This document shows positions 56,395-64,000 of a stretch of DNA of 64,000 nucleotides, in pieces (within the stretch, counting starts at the first letter, position 1; each line of letters begins with the position of its first letter). A program made the translations under genes and the position numbers. Source of the stretch: SZUA-36 sp963704855. GTDB lineage: Bacteria; Pseudomonadota; Gammaproteobacteria; Xanthomonadales; SZUA-36. The DNA lies in assembly GCA_963704855.1 (NCBI GenBank), contig CAVPHY010000002.1:62001-126000 (forward strand). Direction: 5' to 3'. The notes beneath the pieces were generated by a model. It saw only the letters and a program-made list of their open reading frames with translations. It was not told the DNA's origin and did no database searches.

Positions 56395-57447
56395 TCAGCC
56401 TTTGCCGGTCAACATCCGCTTCAACGCCCTGATGGGGCTTGTTATACGCCACGATGTCGATGTCTCGAACTCATGAATGCGACTCTGCAGACCTGTGATT
56501 CTCTTTTTCAACAAAGCAGTTTCCACGCTGTCATTTGCATCGGGCTCCATTGTTTCAAACTGTTCATCGACTCCCAATCTACCACGCAGGTAATTCAGGT
56601 CGGTGTTCAGTCGCTGTATATCGGCGTACAAACGCTTCAAATGTTGATCACGGCTGGTCAGCAAGTTCCTCACCTGCTGCATTTCCTCCTCGCCTAGCGC
56701 CATACCGGCCTTGAAGTGCTCGGGCAGGTGTTCTTCAACATAGATGGTTGAATGCTCTGCCCCCGTCTCTTTAGCAGGACGACTATCGGTATAGTAATAG
56801 AGCGCGAAACTCTTGCGTGACAGACCGCGCTTGTCATCAGGGAGGTTAATACGCTTGAACCCATGCCATGATTGTTCATTGGTTTCAAAAATAACACAGC
56901 GGTTAAACGCGGGTGCTATCGTGACGATCTCATCCTCGGCAGGTGGTTGATAGGGATCACGGTGCAACTGGATTGACCCGCCCCAGGCCAGGTCCCATTC
57001 GGGGCTGAGGTACAGGATCAGGTTCAGACGCCGGTGCTGGCGGGTCAGCGGATGATAATTAAAATCCACGTGCGGGTTCAGGCTTTGACCGTGCAGGTTT
57101 TCGTGTGTACCGCCACCGAAATACTGCGGGTCGAACTTCAGTTCTGGGATACCGGTTATATCGGCGATCAGTTTACGGAAATCTTCACCGGCGACAAGCT
57201 GGTCGAGTTGTTGCCAGGCTGGGCCGAGCGTGGCAATTTTCTCATGCACGGCCTTGCCACCGACCACGCCATTCTCATTGATGGCCAGCTTCTCATCGAA
57301 TGCCGGAAAAGCATCCAGAAGGGCGTGCGCAAAAGCATCGTCGAGGAAATCGTCGATGGCGATATGGCGAAATGGCCGGGCGGATACAAATTGTTTGTGC
57401 AATTCTGCAGGCTTGTCTGTCACACGCCGGCTTACAAGATCAGTCAT
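56395..57447 (-). CDS. 2OG-Fe(II) oxygenase with C-terminal coiled coil
   Basis: 350 residues. A prolyl-hydroxylase-like domain spans about 20-225: iron ligands His-x-Asp in NPHVDFNYHP and His in SWHGFKRI, 2-oxoglutarate Arg probably in RGLSRKS. The RLNLILYLSPEWDLAWGG core is characteristic. Residues 260-330 are a charged coiled coil, ending in SWRITSPIRALKRML. That last motif is common at the end of glycosyltransferases and surface-polysaccharide enzymes, so the target may be a glycan or cell-surface protein. Gene order with the methyltransferase supports this. Confidence 0.8.
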   Translation of the reverse strand: MTDLVSRRVTDKPAELHKQFVSARPFRHIAIDDFLDDAFAHALLDAFPAFDEKLAINENGVVGGKAVHEKIATLGPAWQQLDQLVAGEDFRKLIADITGIPELKFDPQYFGGGTHENLHGQSLNPHVDFNYHPLTRQHRRLNLILYLSPEWDLAWGGSIQLHRDPYQPPAEDEIVTIAPAFNRCVIFETNEQSWHGFKRINLPDDKRGLSRKSFALYYYTDSRPAKETGAEHSTIYVEEHLPEHFKAGMALGEEEMQQVRNLLTSRDQHLKRLYADIQRLNTDLNYLRGRLGVDEQFETMEPDANDSVETALLKKRITGLQSRIHEFETSTSWRITSPIRALKRMLTGKG

Positions 57448-57475
57448 TGTCTCAATCTCCAGGGTCCGGCCACTG

Positions 57476-59447
57476 TCACGGAACTTTCCTCACGCACTTC
57501 TGGGGTGTCAGGGCCGGGTGTCTCAATACCATTTCTGCCGGTCGGTTGGTGAGCACGGCCAGCATGCTGGTTGGTTTCAATTCACCGCTTAGCAAGCCTG
57601 CTTCGTCACGCAGATGGATACGATCAACAAAATCCCTGTCCCAGTCAGCTTCAGCATCGAAATTGTGACCAAACGAGCGGTCAATAAATACGAAAGTTAT
57701 ACTCACGTAAGGAAAAAAGAACTTGAAGTTAAAGCGCTCCAGCAAAAGCGGAAGCACATCCTGCGAACGGATGGCTTCAAAGCCCTCACGCGATGCATCG
57801 TGGTTGATGAATTGCGTCTCCTGCCGGCGCAGAACCCGGTTGTAGCGGTAGCTTTCCGGCAGTTCATCCCAGAAAGGTTTGAGCGCATCCATGGCCTCAG
57901 GCCAGCACATATGGCCATTTCTGCCGATGAACTCCGCAACGATAAACAGGCCACCTTTTTTCAAAGAGCGTTTGACAGAATCGAATACCCCTTCAAGGTT
58001 CCATACGCTATTGAAAGAATGACAGGCCAGTGCAATCCCGTATTTCCTGTAAGGCCGCCAACTGTTCAAGTCCGCACAGGTGAATAGGAAATACTCACCT
58101 AAACCTGCCCGCTCAGCCGCCTCTTTGCCCTTCCGCAGACTTTCTTCATTGAAATCAAGGCATTCAAATACGAAATTGGTTATTTTCCATTGCAGCAGTT
58201 TTTGGGCCATTCCAATTTCAAACTCACAATCACCCGAACCGATACTTAAAATCCTGACCTGCAGCATATTCGATGTCTTCAGGTATGTTTTCGTATGCTG
58301 AAAAAAGAACGCTTGGGAATTTTTGAATCCAAAGCGGGACATCTCCGCCACCAGATACTTGTTTGACCAATAGTGAAATATCTCCGGAAGCTCCGGCAAC
58401 TCCGCGCTTTCAGTATTGATACCATCCCCGTCTTGAACCTCACCATCAGAAACCGGTGAAGGCGAATGCGGTGGATCAACCCGTGGTTGCGGCAGCAACA
58501 GCATCATGTACCGGAAGCGATCGGCCATTCTTTCCGCAATATGCCCGGCCTTGAGGCGGATGCTTTGCCAGGCCAATTTGGCCATGGTGCTTTTTGCAAC
58601 ACTGGATTTGAGCTTACGCGCAACATAGACAACGTTTCTGTTCAGGTAACCCCACTTTAACGAGTAGTAACAGGCAACGAAACTCTCTTTAAACCCCACG
58701 CGCAGCTCATCCAGCAAGTCCATGCCAAAGTCATAATAACTGAGCACGCCCTTTTCCGACAAAGGGTCACCGTGGTAACAGGGCTCCACCAGATGTTCAA
58801 CATTACCTTCCCCGTCGATCCTGGCCCGCACAAGCGTGTCCCGGGCATGGCTGAATGGCACACTCAGGACCAACTGCCCGCCCTTGCACAATACCCGGTG
58901 AAATTCACCCAGAGCGGCCCGGTAATCCGGCACGTGTTCCAGCACGTCAAAACACAGGATCATCTCAAAACTGGAATCATCGAAGGTCAAGCGGGTGACA
59001 TCTTCATTCCTGACCGGCATGATCGGTGTTTCGACCATTTCTCCAAATCATGACCGGGGAAATATTCACTTGAAACCAGCAAGGGAAACCTTGAGGCCAG
59101 GTTTTGATAAACCGGGGACAGCGTCTCAGTCAGGTAAATCCTGTCATTTTCGGTCGGCTCACATAGCGCTTCAAAAACATGCAGGCAACTGCGCCAGCGG
59201 TTCATCAATCCGCAGATTGGGCAGGTCAGCGTTTCGCGCCAGTTGACGGGACTTCCATCGGCAGGTTGATCGATAAAAATGAAACCCGTTTTTTGCAGAC
59301 AAAGCAGTCACCGTCACGTGTTGCGGTAGCTTGTGCAATGTCGATATTCTTGAAGGAAAAGCCAGAAAAGTGCCGATGCACCGTTTCAATGTCGGGCGCA
59401 TGCACAAACGGCTCAGGTAAGCTCGGAGTCGCATGAACACGATTCAA
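57476..59447 (-). CDS. Two-domain SAM methyltransferase with N-terminal zinc-binding motif (two frameshifts)
   Basis: About 657 residues once one base is restored near 59039 (TTT run) and one near 59285-59294 (CCC/TTTTTT runs). The order is CFVC...CPICG (likely zinc ribbon, with MNRWRSCLHVFEALC), a first class I methyltransferase (FEMILCFDVLEHVPDYRAAL, LCKGGQLVLSVPF), a linker rich in Pro/Ser, then a second Rossmann domain (VRILSIGSGDCEFEIGMAQ, CADLNSWRPY, LKKGGLFIVAEF). The second domain resembles SAM enzymes acting on sugars. The start is uncertain: TTG at 59447 is the only candidate before the conserved part. Probably modifies surface glycans with the neighbouring oxygenase. Confidence 0.72.
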
Positions 59448-59502
59448 TATTCGCCAGCGGTTGCGTAAATAACGCCTGGCAGTTTAAATCGGGAAGACAA
59501 GT

Positions 59503-61086
59503 TTATTCCCACTCGATGGTAGCGGGCGGCTTACCTGAAATATCATAAACCACCCTGGAAATACCGGAAATCTCGTTGATGATCCTGAGCGATACCTTTT
59601 CGAGGAATTCGTAAGGTAAACGTGCCCAGATGGCGGTCATGAAGTCAATGGTTTCGACCGCGCGTAAGGCAATCACCCACTCGTAACGGCGTTGATCGCC
59701 AACCACGCCGACAGACTTGACCGGCAAGAACACGGCAAAGGCCTGGCTGACGCTGTCGTATAAATCATGCTTGCGCAGCTCTTCAATAAAAATATGATCC
59801 GCTTTTGCCAATGGTTCGAGGTATTCCTCGCGGACTTCACCGAGGATCCGCACACCAAGGCCGGGGCCGGGAAACGGATGACGATAGACCATCCCGGGCG
59901 CCAGGCCCAACTGGACGCCAATACGCCGGACCTCGTCCTTGAACAGTTCACGCAAGGGTTCGATCAGTTTCATTTGCATGTAATCGGGCAGACCACCGAC
60001 ATTGTGGTGTGACTTGATCACATGGGCTTTGCCGGTGCGACTGCCGGCCGATTCGATCACATCCGGGTAAATCGTTCCCTGCGCCAGCCACTTGACGTGG
60101 TGATCTGAGCGGCTGCAGTTTTTGGCCTGCTCCTCGAAAATATCGATAAACAGGTTACCGATCACTTTGCGTTTCTGTTCCGGATCTGCGATGCCGGCAA
60201 GCCCTGCCAGGAAACGCTCGCGGGCGTCCACACGTATCACGTGCACACCCATGTGCCTGGCAAAAGTGGCCATCACCTGGTCGCCTTCGGTGTAGCGCAA
60301 CAGACCGGTATCGACAAAGATGCAGGTCAACTGGTCGCCGATGGCCTCATGCAACAGGGCCGCAACAACGCTGGAATCAACGCCCCCCGACAGACCCAGC
60401 AGAACGTGATCGTCGCCGACATCTTCTCGCACATGGGCGATGGCATCCTCGATGATATTAGCCGCCGTCCAGTAGGCATCACAAGCGCAGATATCCAGCA
60501 CAAACCGTTTCAGGATGTCCAGGCCACTCTTGGTATGTGTGACTTCGGGATGGAATTGCACACCGTAAAAGTGCCGGGATTCATCCGCGATGGCGCACAC
60601 CGGTGCCGAAGCAGTGCGGGCAACCGTTCAAAACCATCCGGCAGGCGGGTGACTTTATCACCATGGCTCATCCATACGTCCAACAGGTCGTTTCCTGCAG
60701 TTGACTTGCCGTTACTGATCCCTTCAAACAACCGCGATGCTGCGGTCAGTTCAACCTGGGCGTAGCCGAATTCCTTTTCATCGGAGGGCTCTACCAGGCC
60801 ACCAAGCTGGGCCGCCATCGTGTGCAGGCCGTAACAAATACCCAAAACCGGCACCTGCATGTCAAAGACCACTGCCGGCTTGGGGCCCTTCGCTGGTGGC
60901 AGACTCGGGTCCACCGGAAATAATGATGCCGTTCGGTTTGAAGTCTTCAATTTCTTTCTCGGTGACGTCCCAGGGCCAGATTTCACAATAAACTCCGATC
61001 TCGCGAATCCGCCGGGCGATCAGTTGTGTGTACTGGGAACCAAAATCCAGGATCAAAAGCCGATGCTGGTGAATGTCCTGTGTCAT
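59503..61086 (-). CDS. guaA: GMP synthase (glutamine-hydrolysing) (two compensating frameshifts)
   Basis: 527 residues after correction, near the usual 525. The start ATG 61086 gives MTQDIHQHRLLILDFGSQYT. Class I amidotransferase Cys is in VLGICYGLHTMA, with His in GVQFHPEVTHT; the ATP-pyrophosphatase P-loop is LLGLSGGVDSSVVAALL. One extra G lies in the run 60882-60885 and one base is missing near 60618-60620. The two indels of opposite sign restore the frame, so the gene is very probably intact in the organism. It makes GMP from XMP; guaB lies 16 bases upstream. Confidence 0.92.
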
Positions 61087-61102
61087 ATGAAGTAGGCCTT
61101 GT

Positions 61103-62560
61103 CTAACCCAGCTTGTAGTTGGGCGCTTCCTTGGTGATCTGGATGTCATGGGCATGGCTCTCACGAACACCGGCATTGGTGATGCGTACAAATTTAGCCT
61201 CACTAATGAACTGGTCAATGGTGTTGCAACCAAGATAACCCATCGAGGAACGCAAACCGCCGGTCATCTGGTGGATAACACCGGACAGCGGACCCTTATA
61301 GGGCACACGGCCTTCGATACCTTCAGGCACCAGTTTGTCGGCGGACACATCCATCTGGAAATAACGGTCTTTTGAGCCTTCCTGCATCGCACCCAGAGAA
61401 CCCATGCCACGGTAGGACTTGTAGGAACGGCCCTGGAACAGTTCGACTTCACCCGGTGCCTCTTCGGTACCGGCAAACAGACCGCCGATCATCACCGTGG
61501 ACGCGCCAGCGGCAATGGCCTTGGCAACATCACCGGAAAAACGTATGCCGCCATCAGCAATACAGGGTACGCCGCTGTCGTTCAGCGCCATGTGCGACAT
61601 TATTGACCGCGGTGATCTGCGGAACACCGACGCCGGCAACCATGCGCGTTGTGCAGATCGAGCCGGGACCCTGTCCGACTTTGACGCCATCCGCACCGGC
61701 TTCAACCAGCGCCAGCGCACCATCAGCGGTGGTCACATTGCCACCGATGACCTGTACTTCGGGAAAATGCTGTTTGACCCAGCGGATGCGATCCAGCACA
61801 CCTTGGGTATGCCCGTGGGCGGTATCGACAATAATTACATCGACATCGGCATCGACCAGCGCGGTAATCCGGTCTTCGGTGTCCCCGCCAACGCCCACGG
61901 CAGCGGCAACCAGCAGACGCTCGCGGGAATCCTTGGCGGCATTGGGGAAGTCGGAGGATTTCTGGATATCCTTGACCGTGATCAGGCCACGCAATTCGAA
62001 ATTGTCATTGACCACCAGGACTTTTTCGATCCGGTGGCGGTGCAGCAGCTCCAGCACCTCGTCCTGGCTGGCGTTTTCCCTCACGGTTACCAGGTCTTTC
62101 TTGCCGGTCATGATTTTGCTGACCGGATCATCCAGCCGCGTTCGAAACGCATATCACGGGAGGTGACGATACCGACCAGCTCTTCACCGTCAACCACCGG
62201 CACACCGGAGATGTTGTGCCGATGCGTAATGTCCAGTACCTCGCTGATGGTGGTATTGGGGCTGACGGTGATCGGATCCTTGATCACACCGGCTTCGTAT
62301 TTCTTGACGATCCGGACCTGTTCGGCCTGGTATTCCAGGCTCATATTCTTGTGCACGACGCCGATGCCGCCTTCCTGCGCCATGGCGATCGCCAGGCGCG
62401 CCTCGGTCACCGTATCCATCGCGGCCGACATCAGCGGAATATTCAGGCTCAGCTCGGTGGTCAAACGGGTTTTAAGGGAGACGTCCTTTGGCAACACGTC
62501 AGAGTAAGCCGGAACCAGGGATACATCATCAAAGGTGAGGGCTTCACCGATTACTTTCAT
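61103..62560 (-). CDS. guaB: IMP dehydrogenase (two compensating frameshifts)
   Basis: 485 residues after correction (usual about 488). ATG 62560 begins MKVIGEALTFDDVSLVPAYS. CBS domains follow (ISGVPVVDGEELVGIVTSRD, then KVLVVNDNFELRGLITVKD), the catalytic Cys loop is GPGSICTTRMVAGVG, and the end has GMGSLGAM and ESHAHDIQITKEAPNYKLG. One base is missing near 62136 and one is extra near 61592. Converts IMP to XMP with NAD+, the first step to GMP. Operon guaBA. Confidence 0.92.
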
Positions 62561-62572
62561 GGCAGGTGCACT

Positions 62573-62629
62573 CCATATTGGAATATGGCAACGCCCGGAG
62601 CGAGCCGGGCGCGTTAGCATTCTATTATA
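62573..62629 (-). promoter_or_regulatory. guaB promoter and leader hairpins
   Basis: On the minus strand a perfect TATAAT (62624-62629) is followed by a GC-rich hairpin CGCCCGG/CCGGGCG (62592-62611) and a second palindrome CCATATT/AATATGG (62573-62588) just before the ribosome-binding region. A -35 element is not clear. Confidence 0.45.
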
Positions 62630-62660
62630 ACCATGTCTCTGGTCTTATTGACAGACTGGA

Positions 62661-64000
62661 TCAGGGATAGGAATAAACCAGCTCACCATCCAGCCAGGTC
62701 TGTAGAACCCGGTACCCTGCGATTTCCGCGGCATCCACTTCAAAGATATTCCTGTCCAGGACAATAAAGTCGGCACGTTTGCCGGACTCAAGGGAACCGA
62801 CGCTCTGCTCCATGAAACCGGACCTTGCAGCATCGAGGGTAAACCCCCACACCGCTTCTTCGCGCGTCAGGCTTTCCTTCGGATACCAACCACCTTCCGG
62901 CCAGCCCTTGTTTTGATCCTGGCTGGTAACCGCTGAATGGATACCCAGCATGGGATTGGCACGCTCGACCGGAAAATCCGAACCTAATGCCAGGCTGGCG
63001 CCGTGATCAAGCAACTTTCGCCACGCATAGGCATAAAGCACGCGCTCCGGCCCCAGACGATCCTCCACCCAGTACATGTCACTGGTGGCATGGGTCGGCT
63101 GCATGGCGGCGATAATATCGAGTTGCGCAAAGCGGGGGATGTCCGCTTCGGTCAGCGTCTGGGCATGTTCGATTCTGTGCCGGCCCGGGCTTTGAGGATA
63201 TCTTGGAATGACTGTTTCAAATGCATCCACGCCACCCGGTTGCCACGGTCACCGATGGCATGGACGCCCACCTGGAATCCACAACTGATGGCCTTATCGA
63301 TCTGGGCTTCGAGATCTTCTGGCGGCATGAAAAGCAGACCCGAATTTCCAGGGTCATCTGAATAATCGGTCAGCAAGGCAGCGCCACGACTGCCCATGGC
63401 ACCATCGATATAAAGCTTGACGGCACGCATGTACAAGCGGCCCGATTCGTGACTTACCATGCCGTTCTCGCATAGCCAGTCGAGGGTTTTTCCTGCACCA
63501 TCGGTGAAAGCATAAACACGGGATGGAAACATGCCCTCTGCGATTTTTTGCTGATACAACTCAAGCACCGGCCGGCCGATTCCCATATCATGCACACCGG
63601 TCAGCCCCAGGCTGACCAGTTGCTGCAAGGCAAGATCCAACGATGCAGACAACAGTTCCGGCGAGATGTCGGGTACTGCTTTTTCGATCAAACCCATTGC
63701 TCCATCAACCAGAACACCCGTCGCCTGGCCATTGTCATCGCGGTATATAAAGCCATCCTGCGGTTGCCAATCTCCGGACATATCCTGGTCAGCCGAGCGC
63801 CAGCGCCGCACTATTGGCCCAACCGGCGTGACCATCGATACGGCGCAACCACACCGGCCGCTCGGGAAATGCAGCATCGAGATCGCCGGCTGTTGGAAAC
63901 TCTTTGACCGGCCAGTCATTCTGATCCCAGCCTCTCCCCAGTAACCAGTCGTTTTCGGCCAGGTTTTTTTCCTGTTCCCTCAGCACCCTGATAATTTCTT
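62661..64000 (-). CDS. YtcJ-like amidohydrolase, 5' end beyond window (two frameshifts)
   Basis: About 446 C-terminal codons are visible; the N-terminus with the first metal-binding HxH lies outside. Recognisable parts are RRIDGHAGWANSAAL, LGLTGVHDMG, the carboxylated-Lys region MRAVKLYIDGAMGSRGA, GVHAIGDRGNRV, RIEHAQTL, GSDFPVERANPM and the end strand LESGKRADFIVLDRN. This is the Amidohydro_3/YtcJ family (exported or cytoplasmic hydrolases of unknown physiological substrate). One extra base near 63794 and one missing near 63231 break the frame. Co-oriented with guaB but separated by the guaB promoter. Confidence 0.82.

Noticed and set aside
59503..62560. guaA and guaB as pseudogenes
   Set aside because: Each carries one +1 and one -1 indel and the corrected lengths and motifs are normal; loss of both is unlikely in a free-living bacterium with biosynthetic genes.
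1..64000. CRISPR array, tRNA or rRNA genes, prophage or IS transposase
   Set aside because: No regularly spaced direct repeats, no recognisable tRNA cloverleaf or rRNA sequence, and no transposase, integrase or phage protein were found on either strand.

Overview
The window reads as chromosomal DNA of a free-living Gammaproteobacterium, probably marine or sedimentary. Supporting signs are an AceK close in length to the enterobacterial protein, guaB-guaA in tandem, a class II FbaA aldolase, TonB and RND systems, three secreted or lipoprotein peptidases, and decaheme cytochromes of the OmcA/MtrC type. The genus cannot be fixed from the sequence. No rRNA, tRNA, CRISPR array, transposase or phage gene was seen.

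Layout. 1-4.7 kb: end of a HAD phosphatase, an exported S9 peptidase, an SLC13 carboxylate transporter and a small lipoprotein. 4.9-9.1 kb: a beta-propeller/amidohydrolase fusion overlapping a TauD-type dioxygenase. 9.1-12.5 kb: an ATP-grasp/hotdog-like pair, a cytochrome P450 remnant, two stand-alone cyclic-nucleotide-binding-fold proteins and a SIMPL protein. 12.5-21 kb: MltF-like transglycosylase, prolyl oligopeptidase, serine hydrolase, a DksA-like zinc finger, a spermidine-synthase-like protein, a CvfB-like S1 protein and an HGSNAT-like acyltransferase. 21-29 kb: two-domain ALDH16-type dehydrogenase with deoC, a TonB receptor, an SGNH hydrolase and aceK. 29.4-36.7 kb: one RND adaptor with two RND pumps. 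36.6-40.2 kb: metY, metA and fba. 40.5-47.8 kb: three tandem decaheme cytochromes, each followed by its own terminator. 47.9-59.4 kb: surface-glycan genes (two GT2-GtrA pairs, a GT39-like protein, AlgI/AlgJ-like O-acetylation genes, a 2OG oxygenase and a double methyltransferase) with tadA. 59.5-62.6 kb: guaBA. 62.7-64 kb: an amidohydrolase running off the edge.

The most interesting block is the decaheme cytochrome array. It has no MtrA/MtrB partner in view. Two copies carry an unusual CX3CH first heme site, and copies 1 and 2 share a promoter layout with FNR/DNR-like palindromes at identical spacing. The two-domain ALDH beside deoC makes a plausible deoxyribose-to-acetate route. Several long inverted-repeat elements sit between genes.

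Caution: nine genes are broken by single-base indels, including guaA and guaB, where paired indels restore the normal length. All lie right of about 22 kb. This looks like sequencing error, often at homopolymers, rather than gene decay. Those genes are annotated as single loci with the break points stated.
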